From contig NC_072460.1 of assembly GCF_027596085.1 (NCBI RefSeq), positions 4,159,512 through 4,223,511 on the forward strand: DNA of 64,000 nucleotides, in the 5' to 3' direction. The position numbers and the translations under genes are program-made. This DNA is from Anoplopoma fimbria (lineage: Eukaryota > Chordata > Actinopteri > Perciformes > Anoplopomatidae). The notes below the pieces were generated by a model. The model saw only the letters and a program-made list of their open reading frames with translations. It ran no database searches and was not told the DNA's origin. Shown here piece after piece: positions 29,091-42,626 of this stretch (within the stretch, counting starts at the first letter, position 1; each line of letters opens with the position of its first letter).

Positions 29091-29754
29091 GTAACGCTGA
29101 ATCCCTTAGAAAGTTTAAAGTCTTGGATCGCCTCTTCTAGTGAGGATACTCATGAATGAAAATGCAACTCGGTCTGTGCAACAGACCACAGCCAAAGTAA
29201 TTAGCACTGCGACATGTTCTGAAAATGGTGTGTACACTTCTACTGTTAAAAAAAACAACTCTTAACACCTCACAACTCATCCCACTACCAAACTAATGGA
29301 TTTCCCACCTGTTGCTCTAATTGAAGATCCATCGTGAGTTCAAGCACTCACGCACTAAGAACTCTTGCTGGGGATACACCACGCTGCCTCCCAGATGGCG
29401 CGTTGGGTATCTGGGCTTTAACAACAAGCCTATTTTCATTTCACGTGGCCCCACAGCCAGCAGATCAGACAGACAGAGTGAGGTGAGTGGGGGAGAGAAG
29501 AAGAGGGACAGGGGGCTCGAACACAGTAGGAGATAGGGAGGAAAAAATAAACTAAACAACAAACAGAGAGTCAGGAGAAGTAGATGAGCAGCAGAAGTCT
29601 GCCTGTTCTCCATTCTGCCTGACCAAGCCTGGGAGCCTTGACTCAATTGGAAATCTATTTTATCTGACGACTGGCAGGCAATTGGGGCTCCCAGGTGATG
29701 GGCTGAGGCTCTGTGGTTGATAGGCCTGACCACTCCACTGCTGAGGGGTGGAGG

Positions 29755-30012
29755 TGGAGGGGAATGCGGAGGAGAACACGCACTGCAAAGATTGTCTCCA
29801 CTAACAAAGTTCATTTCAGGCTACGGAGATACTCAACTGCCTCCACAACTAAAGCGCAACTTCATTATCAATTGATACGTTCATTATTTTTTCATGACAA
29901 TCAATAAGTCCAAAACCCAAAGCTATTCAATTAAAAATGATAGCAAACACAAGAAAAGCAGCAATTCCTTATGCAGACAGATAGGAATGGTGAGACCTCT
30001 CAGTGGAGAAAT
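29755..30012 (+). repeat. Duplicated segment, copy 2
   Basis: GGAGGGGAATGCGGAGG, CTGCAAAGATTGTCTCCACT, AACAAAGTTCATTTCAGGCT, TTCATTATCAATTGATACGT, GTCCAAAACCCAAAGCTATT and GTGAGACCTCTCAG, in the same order as copy 1 about 950 bp away. The copies are diverged, so the duplication is not recent. Confidence 0.6.
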
Positions 30013-30510
30013 CCCATTGGCTTTTTTTTTTGAGAACCAGTGCGATTCCAACTCCCAGCTTGGCCTGCTAATACACATCATTTTTGCAACACTCCATACC
30101 TGGTTGCAAGCCAAAGCCAAACAAAATGGAAAAGTCAATTTTTGATTCAAACAGTAGTAGTCATTGAAAATGTTACTGGCCAGCTCCATGGCGTTGTGAA
30201 TGCTAAAAAACACAAGGTGTGGGAACCAGTTATAATGCTTGATCCATCCATTATCTAGATTATGGAAGCTTCACAGCTGCTTCACTGCCATCAGACTGCT
30301 GTCGTGTGACCATTTTACTTCAAGCTGGAAATGTTCATTGACCCAGAGTGCCTGAAAGTAGCTGTTCTTATCATACTGGATGTGTGGTATGGAGTATGCT
30401 TCCCACACAGAGAGTATTTTAAGTGAAGCGCTAGTAGCATGTTGACACCAGGTCATCAGGCTTCTGAAGAGTGAAGCCAATGTGGAATAGCAATAAACTT
30501 GCATTTTCTC

Positions 30511-30945
30511 TGGTGGCCAGCAGGGGTCGTCCTTTTACAAAAAGAAAAGTCAGATTGTACGGAAGTCTAAAAGTCTAAAATAACCCTACTTCTCACTAGA
30601 TGTATTCCCTCAGTAAAAATGTAAAACATTAGTTTATGGTCTCAATCGCTAGTCTTCTTCAATTCAGCATGATATTTATTTAGCAAATGATTGTCCCATT
30701 TAGAATAAAAGGGACCATAAAGTAGCATTTGCCTCAGGGCTTGGCTACCTTGTGAATAATGGGTCGCTACCCCTACCAGAGCCGTGCACGGCGTCTCTAC
30801 GTCACACAAAATATTGCCAATTTTAGTTTACTGGTTGCAAAAGAACAAGATGGCGATAGGCTTCAAAGCCACAGTCCACAAACCAAAGGGTGACGTCCCG
30901 ATGACTACGTTTACTGCATATGTACAATCCACGGTTAACACACTG
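30511..30945 (+). repeat. Interspersed repeat family B, copy 1
   Basis: It starts TGGTGGCCAGCAGGGGTCGT, then GAAGTCTA, ATTCCCTCAGTAAA, TATGGTCTCAATCGCTAGTC, GACCATAAAGTAG, ACCAGAGCCGTGCACGGCGT, CTACGTCAC, and AAGATGGCG with a 'GGGTGACGTCCCGATGACTA' end. The same order of motifs recurs at 33582. I remember this as a common percomorph repeat; class unknown. Confidence 0.7.
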
Positions 30946-30959
30946 AATTAAGATGGTGA

Positions 30960-31135
30960 ACGTGGTAATCAATATATCTGGAAATGTTAAAGGTTATACC
31001 TGCTAAAGCGTAATGTTGTCACTGTGAGCATGTTCGCATTCTGACTTTAGCACTTAGCTAAAAGCAACAATGTGCATATATGTACAGCCTTACAGAGACG
31101 CCAGCATGGCTGTGGGGTCTTATATTGTGTTAGTG
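30960..31135 (-). repeat. Repeat family C fragment
   Basis: Plus-strand text TAGCACTTAGCTAAAAGCA and TACAGCCTTACAGAGACGCC, then AGCATGGCTGTGG, parallels the TTTAGCTCCAAGCACCACTG and TACAGTTCCACAGAGCCATG edge of copy 2. Confidence 0.5.
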
Positions 31136-31585
31136 ATAGTGTTATATTACTGAGAGGTTCAATCTTCTTGGAAAACAGAAGAGTTGTGATGGACAGAAGT
31201 ATACCTTAGTGTTCAAAACACTGGGAACAGAATACACTAAATACACCGTGTTGCCGGGGGGGCATAGTACTACATAGTACATACTACCATGAGGCTAATT
31301 GTAGGGGAAAACATTAAATGATGTCAGTTGGAAGCAAATATAAAGATATTTTGATTTTACTAGACTAAACCACCCAACAAAAATGACACATAAATGAATC
31401 ATCTTTTTCGTACAATGCCAGACTCCGCTGCCTTTGGTACATTGGGCTGACAAAGAATTGTAAATAACTGCAGTACCGCTATAACAAAAAAGAAGTTATT
31501 TCCAAGTTTCACATGACAGTGAACTTGTCAACACAGCTCTGGGGGAAAACAATGACACAATGGCATTTATTTATTTACAAAAAGT

Positions 31586-31587
<2 letters not shown>

Positions 31588-31640
<53 letters not shown>
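31588..31640. repeat. (GA)n microsatellite
   Basis: About 52 bp of GA repeat. Confidence 0.95.
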
Positions 31641-31644
<4 letters not shown>

Positions 31645-32945
31645 AATCGATCTCTTTGGGAGTACATGTTGTGAATTGGAGAGCAATCACAAAGGAGAGG
31701 CAGGCCTCAACTCATAAAGAAAAAAGAGGAGGTGGGGTAGACGGACGAATTGAGTGACAACGGGACACAAAGGAGAGGCTGGTATAAAGTGGACTGTTCC
31801 GATAATGTTGCAGGCTGCTTTGTGGCAATGAAAAAAAAAGAAGCCAGTGAAAAAGCCACCTAAAAGCCCTGCTGCTGTCCCCTCTTATCCCAGCTGGTGG
31901 TCTTGGTTCCACAAAACCTCTTGCCAAGCGCGCCATAGAGGGGGCGATAAAATGCTTACCAGAATATTGGTGTGAAATGCTCCTAGAGAAAAATACAAAC
32001 AACCGAGTGTGTCAATTGCTTATGCGGCCGAGGTGGCTTTCACGGAACACAATGGACAGCTTTGTTGAATTATTATCGGGACCCCCCCGCCAGAGAACGC
32101 AGACAGAGGGAGAGGGAGCAGGGGGTCTGGCGGCGCGAGTCGACGGCCGTGGTGGCGCTCGGAAAGGTCAGCGAGGTGTACAAAAAGCTGGTGGAAATGC
32201 CCCCTCGGGAGGCAATTGAGAGTACCCTCGACCCCCCCCTCCATGTCTCCACAACCCTCACGACTCGCCCCTGTTTTGAAAGCGTCTTAGGGCCACCGGG
32301 GGCCACGAGGCAGATAAAAGAGGAAGCCGAGGCTCTAGATTTGGCTTGATGTGCCAATCGATCGAACTCTGCTGCGCAACAAAAGGAAAATACGGGGGGA
32401 GGGAGGGAGAGAAAGGAACGACGGGCATGGAAAAGAAAAAGTAAGCAAAAGTTCCATGTGCAACACAACAGAGTGGTAGGGGTGCGTGTATTCATTGTCA
32501 AAGACGGTAAAAGTTTAATGCCTTTGCGAGAAGGAGAGCGTGGTCGTGATCATTTCTTATGAAAGGTTTGTGATGCAGTTTTCTTTTAAACCCCTCAGCT
32601 TTCCGTCTGAGTTTGTCAATTTTTTTTCCCTCCACAACACTTGAAGAGAGAAAAAAAGAAAGCCTAATTCACTAGCTAAATACTTAAATGTACCGGGTTG
32701 TTATTTCACCGGAGTGCTGAAAGGCTAGATTAGAAAACATAGCCCACGGAGAACACAACACGAGACAGACGAGCAACGGAAAGAAAAAAAAAAAGAGCGA
32801 GAGCAGATAATGGCGCTCGGCGGTGATTGGTTGTGATCGGCTGTACAATGATCAATGCGGGCGTGAAAGGAGGCAACGCTGATGGTTGATGACAGAAGGA
32901 ACAACTGCCAACAGTATGAAAATGAAATCAATAAGTCAACTGCAG
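31641..32945. other. Unique-looking intronic stretch, possible regulatory DNA
   Basis: The parts 31780-32080 and 32260-32380 lack repeat motifs and mix CpG with AT-rich blocks. No exon with matching splice sites was found. This is an inference from texture only. Confidence 0.3.
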
Positions 32946-33125
32946 AGTAGGGAGAGAGAGAGAGAGAGAGAGAAATGAAGGAAGCGGCGGAGAAAGAAAA
33001 GAGAGGGGTTTAGAGAGGAGAAACAGATAGGAGAAGACAAGAGAGACAAAGAGAGGGGAGTAGACGCATAAGGGAAGAGAAAAAAGAGGCGCAGACAGAC
33101 GAAGGAGCGAGATGAAAGGTGTTGG
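32946..33125 (+). repeat. Purine-rich tract
   Basis: A short (GA)n run (about 32951-32973) opens roughly 180 bp that is nearly all A and G on the plus strand. Frames on the minus strand (Ser/Leu/Phe-rich) are artefacts. Confidence 0.75.
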
Positions 33126-33427
33126 TTTAAAGGAAGCAGAGGCAGAAAAACAAAATTGACAGATGAAGGAAGATTCATTAAAGATAGATAAAAAAGAGAC
33201 TACAGCGAAAAAACACACTAACGAAAAATCTGATAAACCAACTGACAAAAACTTTTCTCTGCCAACCCCTGGAGCTGATGTAAGTGTAGATGAGCGCCGT
33301 GTTATGTATATATTTTTTTTTTCATACAGCATGGCAATTTATATTGCAGAAAACATAATATCTTGCAACCTTAATTATGTGTGAATACATGTTCAGGTAC
33401 AGTTACCATACACAGGAGGAGTAAGAT

Positions 33428-33515
<88 letters not shown>
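33428..33515. repeat. (GT)n microsatellite, interrupted
   Basis: Two GT runs (about 50 and 32 bp) separated by AAGAT. Confidence 0.95.
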
Positions 33516-33581
33516 CACATTCTCTCAGCTTCTTCACAGAATAACACGCCAACGCGGAGGTGTCTTAAAACTTTTATACTC

Positions 33582-33965
33582 TCTACTGACCAGCAGGGGG
33601 CGATTCTGCCGGTTGCAAAAATAAGTCAGATTTTATAGAAGTCTATGAAAGTATGACGCACTTGATTTATTCCCTCAGTAAACATTAGTGAGTATGTGGT
33701 CTCAATTGCTAGTCTCAAGTCTTTTTCAAGACAGAATGATGTTCATTTAGTAAATTATGGTTCCATTTAGAGTCAAACAGACCATAAAGCAGGGTATGCT
33801 TTAGGGCGGGCTTACTGTGATTGACATGTCGCTGCTGCTACCAGAGTCGTATACGACGTCTCTACGTCATTCCTCCGCATTCCAAATATGGTAACTTCCT
33901 GTTCATTGGTTGCAAAAAAAAAAACCCATCATGGCTACGACTGTGATCCAAGACGAATGTACTGC
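33582..33965 (+). repeat. Interspersed repeat family B, copy 2
   Basis: It aligns by eye along its length with copy 1: CCAGCAGGGGGCGATTCTG, AGAAGTCTATGAAAGT, TATTCCCTCAGTAAACATT, TGTGGTCTCAATTGCTAGTC, GACCATAAAGCAG, CCAGAGTCGTATACGACGTC and CTACGTCATTC. Same orientation, about 3 kb away. Confidence 0.7.
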
Positions 33966-34101
33966 GTGTGGCACAAACATAATGCAGAGTTCAGTCACAG
34001 GTCGAGGTAACTATCATTTGATATATTTATATGATTTTCTGGCAGCTTAAGTCATTAATGACACGCACAGCTACAAAGAAGGAAGGGACGCACTTTGACC
34101 G

Positions 34102-34380
34102 AGGTAGTTCTCCAATCAGAGGGTCGGTGGTTCGATACCCGGCTTCGGCAGTCGATGTGTCCTTGGGCAAGACACTTAACCCCAAGTTGCTCCTGAAGGC
34201 TTGCCATCGGTGTGGACTGGATGATGAATGTTAGTTAGAGTCTGATGGTGGCACCTTGCATGGTAGCCTGTCATCAGTGTGTGAATGGGTGAATGATATG
34301 TAATATACTACTGACTGTAAGTCGCTTTGGATAAAAGCGTCTGCTAAATGACTGTAATGTAATGTAATGTAATGTAATGA
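34102..34380 (+). mobile_element. tRNA-derived SINE, copy 2 (5' truncated)
   Basis: It matches the other two copies from GGTAGTTCTCC onward, including the B box and the 3' tail, but lacks the A-box head. The tail ends in about four TAATG units. Apart from a small insertion in copy 3, I see no difference between copies 2 and 3 over the shared part. Confidence 0.85.
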
Positions 34381-36247
34381 CCGAGAAACTCACTCATCTT
34401 TACACTTGATGATCCTGTGGTTGGTGGGATCCATGGGATTTGTCGAACACAAGCCATACAACATCCCAATCAAATGAAAAAAAAAAATACTCACATTACT
34501 GTAACAAACCCAATTAAATACTGCATATTTTCCATTTTCTTTGTGGCTTCTTTTGCTTTCTTCTGCACTAAACTTTCTCGGTATAGCTTCAATATGTTTT
34601 GCCTCAACGCATCTTTCAAATTCAGCTTGTAAGAATCATCCAGGCTTCAAAAATAAATATTAAAAGCTCTGACTAGATTTATATATAGATTTATATATAG
34701 AAAGCACGCACTAGACATTTAAGCTCCATTTAAGCTTCAATATCATATCTGGATTGGTGCAACCATTAACTGTACCTTGACCTTCTGTCAGTCTATTTGC
34801 TATGGGCACCGAATGGCATATGAGCCATTGACTTGTGTACCTAAAAAATGGCCATGTACACAATGTTTGATGCAATGTTATCCAATGTGATTTTCTCAGT
34901 GGATTTCTATATTATTGCAAAAAATGTAATCAATGTGTTTTTGATACTTTCACGTTTTGTTCAGCAAGATAATCTTCACAAATAAAGACCACTTTGATGA
35001 TTTCTGAAGCGTGATGGCAATGGGCAGAAGTAAAAAGCCTTACTTTAGGCTAGAAACTATTACTACACCACAGTGGCAAGAGTGCAAGTATACACAACAA
35101 AGTTCTAACGACGGCCTGATGACTCATGTAACCACTCGTTAGCAACCACCTTTTTCAAGACAGGTAAACACTTTAAAACTCCCGAGGGGGGTATTTATTG
35201 ATGTATTACATACTGTAGAAGAAAACTTTAAAATCTCTTAAGCTTGTGTTAACCACAGACCGAGACGATGGAACCCGAAGAGCAAAAATGTAAACTAATT
35301 TCCAGGATATAGGACTCGTTACTGCATCAGTTTATAATTCATAAAGGCTATTTATCTTGTTGATAAATACAAAAAAAAAAATTAAAAATGAAAGATGAAC
35401 ACTGTCATCGATACACTTCCAAGTTTCCAAAACGAATTGGGACATAAAACTTTTGGTCAATAGAACTTCATCACTACACGAAGCAATTGCTCTGCTGTGT
35501 TCTGGCAAGTCTTAGTCAACTTTTGTTCAACACTGTGAGCTTGGCTGAAAAAAGAAAATAGCAAAAATGATTCCTTAAAGCTTTTTTTTTTTCTTTTCTT
35601 GTCTGAAGGCATTCACAGCTAATGAGGCACAAACAGACCTTCAGCTGAGAGCAGAAGAGAAACAAGAATGTGACAAAAATGTGCTCCAAATTAACGTTAC
35701 CTTTCTGAATCGATTCAACGCCTTTGAAAAAAACGGAAGAAAAGAACTACTGAACAATTTGTTAAGATACAAGATTTTCCTTTTTTTTTTTTAAACCTGC
35801 GAGTTTCATTCCTGTTTTCTCCAGTGGGCAGAAAGTGGCTCTGGTTAAAGCACAGCCACAAATAGAATGTCAAAGGATCAAAAAGTGCTCTCTGCTGCAC
35901 GGTACATCAACTTTGTAGAAAAGTTCTGCACTTTGAAAGGATATATATATAAAAACACTGCATGACTTTAGCCCCAATTAAAGCAACCTACTCTAATTTA
36001 GAAGCTTGGTGTGAAACCCCCCACGCATGAGTGTTTAATCTGAGACGGGTTCTCACCGAACAAATATAAAAATCTGGAGAAGCTGTTCCTTAATTAGGCC
36101 TAGTTTTAAAAAGGCTACCAGACACTTTGTAATATTTAGTCATGCAAACCAATGAGGTGAACGTGGAGCTTGACTACTTCTTCGCTTCATAAATTTTGTG
36201 TCAAAAATCGAGGCGTATGTAGTGAAAGTGTGTGTGACACTTCGGTC

Positions 36248-36249
<2 letters not shown>

Positions 36250-36323
<74 letters not shown>
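36250..36323. repeat. (GT)n microsatellite
   Basis: About 74 bp of GT repeat. Confidence 0.97.
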
Positions 36324-36324
<1 letters not shown>

Positions 36325-36479
36325 TCAGTAGCAGGTCCAGCAAGCAGCTGAAACCGCTCATTCTTCTTCATTAGTGTTGACTGCTGAGGGGCCCACCGTC
36401 CATTCCTCCCTCTGCATCTTTTCATCCTCCGTCCATCTGTAAACCTCCCTCCATGACCACTTACCATCCCTTCTCTACC

Positions 36480-37290
36480 TCCCGACACTCACCCTTTTCT
36501 CCCATGATCCTCCCCCCTCTTACGTGAATCTGGTAACCCTTCCACCCTCCCCTCTTTCTCTCCCTTCTATAGCGCATCTTTCCAAGTCTTTCTCCGCCAT
36601 TTTTTTTTTATTTCTACTCTCACATGGCACTTCCACCCCATCTCCCATCATCCCTCGTCTGCCTCCACCTCTGGTCTTCAACTGTCCACCTCCTCCTCTT
36701 CATCATTTTCTCCCCATTTCCACAGCTGCTTTTTCTTCCCACTGGCTACTCGTATCTTTCTCTCTATTTCTCCCCTCCTCTTCCTTCCTCGCATGCATTC
36801 CTCTTGTTTATTTATTTTCTTGGAATGTCTTTTCAGCTTTGCCCCATCAGTGCTCATCACAAGGTTCATCTCTCCTTTTTCCTTAACTCTTACTCATTTA
36901 TTCTCTCTTTCATTCTGCCTGTAGAAGAAAGTCTGCTCCATTATTTGTTTCATCTCAACTGATCGCCAGCTCCTGCCTGTCAACATTTAATCTCAGCTCT
37001 AACTTCGGACCTGATCGTTTCTTCTCTCGCTGTGCTCTCTCGTCATGCTTTAGTGCTCCCTTCCTCTGTGTCTTTTCTGTTCTTTCTGTATCTTTCTACG
37101 TCCAGTGTTTCTCAAGGCCTTTCTGCTTATTTCTTATCGGCCTTTCATATCTTCCACCTCTATCAAACGGGTTCTAGATCTGTGGTTATCTACAGCACGT
37201 GCTTTTTAAGTTCTTCAAAGCCTTCTCTTTGTATTTTTTTCCATCCGTTTGTTTGTCTACATTTTCATCTGCCGACAGAGAAGCTGAGCT
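36480..37290 (+). repeat. Pyrimidine-biased stretch
   Basis: About 800 bp with strong C+T bias on the plus strand, like 5040-5850 but less regular. Frames through it give only low-complexity Ser/Pro/Leu/Phe peptides. Nothing else recognised. Confidence 0.6.
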
Positions 37291-38399
37291 GCTGTGATCT
37301 TTGTACCGGCATGACTCCTGTTCAATCAACAATAAAACTGAAGGTAAAAGAAAAAAAATAATCAATAGTAGGTTTTATACCGCTGTGATCCACTGGCTTT
37401 GTGAGAGTCAGTTTGCATACAGATCGGACACAGATACAGATTTATTATCAGTATTGTCAATAGGGTTTTCATCTGAGAATGGACTTGGATCAAAACCTGA
37501 TGAAACTATTTTCTCTCTCTCCTTATCTTGTGGTGTGACTTCCTCCAGGAATCGTACTTGCGTGCTGCATGCATTGTCTGGCAATTTCAAATCACAACAG
37601 TGATCCTCAAAAAAGAGATGTGTCCAAGATAATCAATTAGCGCTACTTTTTCATTTTCATTTTCAACTTAAAAGTTTGGCCAGTGTCGTCTTTACAATGA
37701 CATTTATATTTGGGTTTTTATAAAAAAAATGTACAACAATTTCAAACCTAGAACCTTCACAATGAATTCACTGCAGTGCAGTCAGATGGATTTTGTTCAT
37801 TTATACAGGTGGTGGCTCATAACTCATAACTTTTTTTTTATAATATAAGGTTTAGCCAGATCTGAAATGTGATTAGAGTGCAATTTCTACCACTCTGAGG
37901 AAAAAAAGCGTCCTCTTTACACAGCACTTAATAAATCTGTTAAGTGGCCTCTGATGGACAGCAGACATGACATGTCGTCAGTCAAACCTCCTCCGCTATT
38001 TGCACTAGCCCTGGACGGTGACAACTGTCAACGGCTGAACAGTCCAACAAAATAAAACATTAGCTCAGCAGGAGAAAGGGGAATTAAAAGGTGTAAATGA
38101 AAGCCTCTCAGGAGGAGAGGGACAATCAATCTTAATGCACTGTATAATTTTGCAGAATGTCTTACAGTGTGATAGCTGACAAATCTGACATCTCATCAGC
38201 AAGTCCTCCTACTCCCTATTGTACCTCGTTGAGGCTGTCAGGGACCGGGGAGTTCAGCGACTACAAAACACAAGTGTAATTTAGTAATAAATCCATAAAA
38301 CAGATAACACACATGCGTTGTGCATTTATTGTCGGCATGTGCGTGGAGCAGGAAAAACAAAATTTAGCCTCATTTTTAGTTGCATTCATTATTTCTACG

Positions 38400-38832
38400 T
38401 CTCCTTAAAGGGCCAGTTCACCCTAAAATAAAAAAAAGCATCATTTTCATTTTACCTTTAGTGCTGTTTATCGATCTAGATTGTCTAATCTAATCCAAAA
38501 CAATCCCAAAATTTAACAGAATGTCCCGTTTCCAGAATTTATCACCTGAAACACTTTAAATAATGTACCGACCTTGTTGCGAGCAGGGCTCAAAAATAAT
38601 GGCGTCCCGTCGCCCCCCCGCGAGGATTTCCCTAATAATGCTTCATTGTGAACATCTAATCTGCATTGAGAGCTTGTTAACATTAGCGGGTCCTAATTCC
38701 GTTGTCAACAGGGAAGGGAAGGGACAGTCAATGAGAGTCCCTGTTTCTATGTGCCTCCCCCTGCTCATACATTCTGAATATATCTAGCCTCTGATAGTGC
38801 TACATTCTCCACCTAGTGCTCTGCTTAATAAA
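38400..38832 (+). repeat. Interspersed repeat recalled from fish genomes
   Basis: It starts TTAAAGGGCCAGTTCACCCT, then TTTACCTTTAGTGCTGTTTA, ATCGATCTAGATTG, GTCCCGTTTCCAGAAT, GACCTTGTTGCGAGCAGG, and ends CTAGTGCTCTG. I recall this motif order from a common fish repeat. The segment 38600-38720 does not fit my memory and may be other sequence. Confidence 0.45.
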
Positions 38833-40020
38833 TGTAGGTCCATTCTTTAATTTTGGCCATGTTGAATAGTCGACTATTCATGCTAAACCCTGTAAAATAC
38901 ACAGATTTCCAAATCTCCTTTTCAATCAACCTGCTTTTCAAATCACACTGCTGCTCACTCGCACTTTTCTCTCTCTCTGCTTCCCTTTCTCTCCCTCTCT
39001 GGTCTGACAGGCAGCTTTAAACTTTAGGAGTAACTCCTTTGGTATTAGAACCTAAAGCCTGGAATGTCTGTACTCCACAGCAGGGCATCGGGTATATATG
39101 CGTGAGTGTGTTTGTGTATGTGTGTGTTCATCAGTAGTTGGCCTTGCTGAAGGGGAAAATAACAGCGCTTAAAGTTTCTGAGGTCTCAACTTTACAGCTG
39201 GCCAGATGCCGACCTCGCTGTAGCTCCACATACAGTATACGTCTGTGTTTCAGACATGCCGCTTGTAGCACTCATCTCTGTTTCTCTAAATCTCTTTTGC
39301 TGTTTTTCACTCCCTGTATGTCCTTCTCCTGCTGTCTCTTCTCACTTCAGGTGTTTTCTTTATCCATCCTTTCGAAATCTCCCTTTATACCTCTCTGTCA
39401 CCGTTTCTCTCTCTTCTCCCTTCTCCTCACTGTGAGCCGATCAGCATCAGAGCCAGGCTTTTCTCTAAGATTTGCGCTAAATGACTGCAGAATCCCACCG
39501 GGTACATAGACAGTGTGTTTGTGTGTGTGTGTGCTGTGTATGCCTTCACATCTGAGAGTGCAGATAAAAGACTGGAGAATCCCACCGACCGTCTGGACGG
39601 TGTGTATGCGTTACATGTAGGGTTGCCCACGTCAGGCTCTGCCTCCCAGAGGATAATGACTAGAAGTTGTCTGCTCTCTCTGTGGGATCCTCCCCTCATT
39701 TGCTATCCAACACACACACGCATGTACAAAGCCGCGCATAAAGACGGCAGCGTAACCCAGCAGGGAGATGTCTGTGATATGCAGGCCTGTCCGCTGACCC
39801 GCTGTGACACTGATCAAAACACATCACAGAGCTACTGTCAAGTCTGGAAAGACAAAACAATAAAAAAAAAGAAAAAATGGACCACATTCAGTCCCAATGA
39901 AGACATCTCTCGCTCATTCAACAAGCCCAGGAATAAAAAGCCATCATTTGTTTGCTTTCTCCCATCAGAAGCTTTCCATTTTATTCTCAATTTTTTATTA
40001 ATTAAATAAGCAGTAGTTTA

Positions 40021-40022
<2 letters not shown>

Positions 40023-40062
<40 letters not shown>
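40023..40062 (+). repeat. Poly-T run (40 nt)
   Basis: An uninterrupted T40 tract. It may be the reversed poly(A) tail of an old retroinsertion, but the neighbouring sequence gives no family. Confidence 0.9.
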
Positions 40063-40067
<5 letters not shown>

Positions 40068-40928
40068 CAGGCCAATTTATTGAAGGGATTAACACCTAAA
40101 TTAGTAATACAGAAGACATTTTAGGAATAAGATGAAAACAGAAATGAAAACAAATCTTCCCCAGGCTTAAAAGCACACTGACTTTCTTTATGATGCGCCA
40201 TTTAATTTGCACTATAAAAGAACGCTAGCAAAAACATTTCCCCAAGGCGTGTTGGACTCAAACTTTCATGTTTTAAATGATGAGATTCAAGAAAGTTTTT
40301 TTTCCCTGCATTTCTCTGATATACAACACGGAGAGGAAACGTTAAAGGTGTGATGCTCTAAAAGTCCTGCGCTGTATTCAAACTAAAGCATCCAATAAGC
40401 TATTAAGCTCACTGTACAACCTAAAACAAAATGACTACTCAATCACGGATTTGTTAATAATTAGTGATTAAATAAACTCCTCTTGTTTGCTGGCTCTAAT
40501 TTGTCTTTCAGGCTGCTGTTGGTCAGCTGATGAGCCACACCTGAGCCTGGTGGGAGTTCCAGCTGTAAAGACTTGAACCTGAACAGGGATCGCTGCTCTT
40601 CCGTGACTGACATGGCTGTTAATTTGTTTTGAAGGCGCCACACATTTTCAGACATTGATTACTGACTCTCCATGTGTTTATTTATTACTTACTGCAGCCT
40701 GTGAGCCGGGTTGTAACTCCAGCAAGAGTAAGATCGATTTTGAAAGTATCCAACCAAAACACCAACTTTTTTCCCCAATTAAAGTAGCAAGCAGGCCTAG
40801 CCCTTAACGTAACATTAGCTGTTAGATATCTTCAGCATAGAGGCAAAAAACAAGGACTGAAGCGCTAACAAACTTACTTAAATATAGTTAGCATAGATCT
40901 GATAGGGGCGGCCTATAGATAGATATGT

Positions 40929-41232
40929 GGGGGCGGCTGTGGCGTAGTGGAGAGCAAGGTAGTTCTCCAATCAGAGGGTCGGTGGTTCGATACCCGGCTT
41001 CGGCAGTCGATGTGTCCTTGGGCAAGACACTTAACCCCAAGTTGCTCCTGAAGGCTTGCCATCGGTGTGGACTGGATGTTGCATGAATGTTAGTTAGAGT
41101 CTGATGGTGGCACCTTGCATGGTAGCCTGTCATCAGTGTGTGAATGGGTGAATGATATGTAATATACTACTGACTGTAAGTCGCTTTGGATAAAAGCGTC
41201 TGCTAAATGACTGTAATGTAGTGTAATGTAAT
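40929..41232 (+). mobile_element. tRNA-derived SINE, copy 3 (full length)
   Basis: Full head with A box and B box, body and L2-like tail, same orientation as the other two copies. It has a 4-bp insertion where copies 1 and 2 read GGATGATGAATG. The near identity to copy 2 points to recent retrotransposition. Confidence 0.85.
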
Positions 41233-42107
41233 CTGACACTGTTGACAAAATGCTTGCTTCACACATAACGTTGGCATACAGGGTGACAGGATCACACAGT
41301 TGTCATCAGATCGGTACTTGTATCAGCTGATATCCAAAGCCCAGGTATTGCCATCAGTACTGAAAAAGTTGAATCGGAGCATCCTTACCCTTTAGCTTTA
41401 GTATTTCGGTTTGGCATCATACAAAAACTTAGTTCTAGGTTCTTTATCTTGTTGGTAGCTCAGCCCGTCACACAGCAGCTTTTGGGTATTTTTCTTTTGT
41501 TTGTTGGCAGACAAAAGTGACAAGGAGTCACCTTCACGAAAGTGTCTCCATTGAGACACAAGTCAATGGAGAGTGATTCATTATTTTCCCCCTTTCGATG
41601 TGGGCGGGACTTAATTGTGTTGTTTCTTTGTTACCATTGTCAGATTTGACTTTGTTAAAAGCAGTTTGTCAATGTTACCATAATAAAAAATAAAAAAAAT
41701 ATTGATAACTATGTACTGATATAGTCATTTTATAAAAAGCTGATTTTGAGGCCATCACAAAATGCTCTGATGGTGGCAATTCTGTTTATATTAAATGAAG
41801 TCTACTGGGGCGAGTGGGCCCAGATCACATCCTGCAAGCTCTGTTTTAAAAAGGTCATCTTGTCTTTAACCACGTTAAGTTTAATGTGTCAGGCCATAGA
41901 ACATTAAGTAAGTTCACAATCTACTCTCCAAGAAAAAAAAAAACCAAGTCATCAGTGATAACCAAATGATGAAAGCTTCTAAAGACACATAATGGAAGAA
42001 GAACTTTATAAACTTCCAACTTGGGCGAAAGTCAGGGAGATGCCTCGGGGGCTAATCAGCAGAAAAGACCTTGATGTGTAGGTTAAAGCAGTGTGCAATG
42101 TAGAACT

Positions 42108-42229
<122 letters not shown>

Positions 42230-42355
42230 TGTGTATGATCCGCTGTGCTCTTTTAAAGACAGCCTTCAAAGAGTCTTCACTTCACTCCTCGTTATCTCAC
42301 ACCAGCTAATATGATGAAGAAGATCTCATAGGCGCACAGGCGCTCGCTTGCACGC

Positions 42356-42383
42356 AAACACACACACACACACACACACGCAC

Positions 42384-42435
<52 letters not shown>
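42356..42435. repeat. (CA)n microsatellite with CG interruptions
   Basis: About 80 bp of CA repeat with two ACGCAC breaks. Confidence 0.96.
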
Positions 42436-42437
<2 letters not shown>

Positions 42438-42561
42438 AACAGGCATTTGACATCATGTGCAGAAATACAAGAAAACAAACTTAGGTTTAGCTGTGTGTAT
42501 ATAAAAGTGTGTTTGTTTCTGCATGGGTTTCATTGAAAGTGCACTCACGTATAGTCAGCCA

Positions 42562-42564
42562 CAC

Positions 42565-42609
<45 letters not shown>

Positions 42610-42626
42610 ACACACACACACACACT
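42562..42626. repeat. (CA)n microsatellite with CATA edge
   Basis: A short ACATACATAC start, then AC repeat with one ACCAC break. Confidence 0.95.

Noticed and set aside
35490..35546. Alternative last exon for chchd6 on the minus strand (strong T-rich acceptor, then P-S-S-Q-C-stop)
   Set aside because: The acceptor is good, but the tail is unlike the family and no convincing poly(A) signal with a downstream element follows; the 22563 exon fits better.
39250..39430. C/T-rich frame resembling a signal-peptide-like Leu/Ser/Phe stretch
   Set aside because: Explained by pyrimidine bias.
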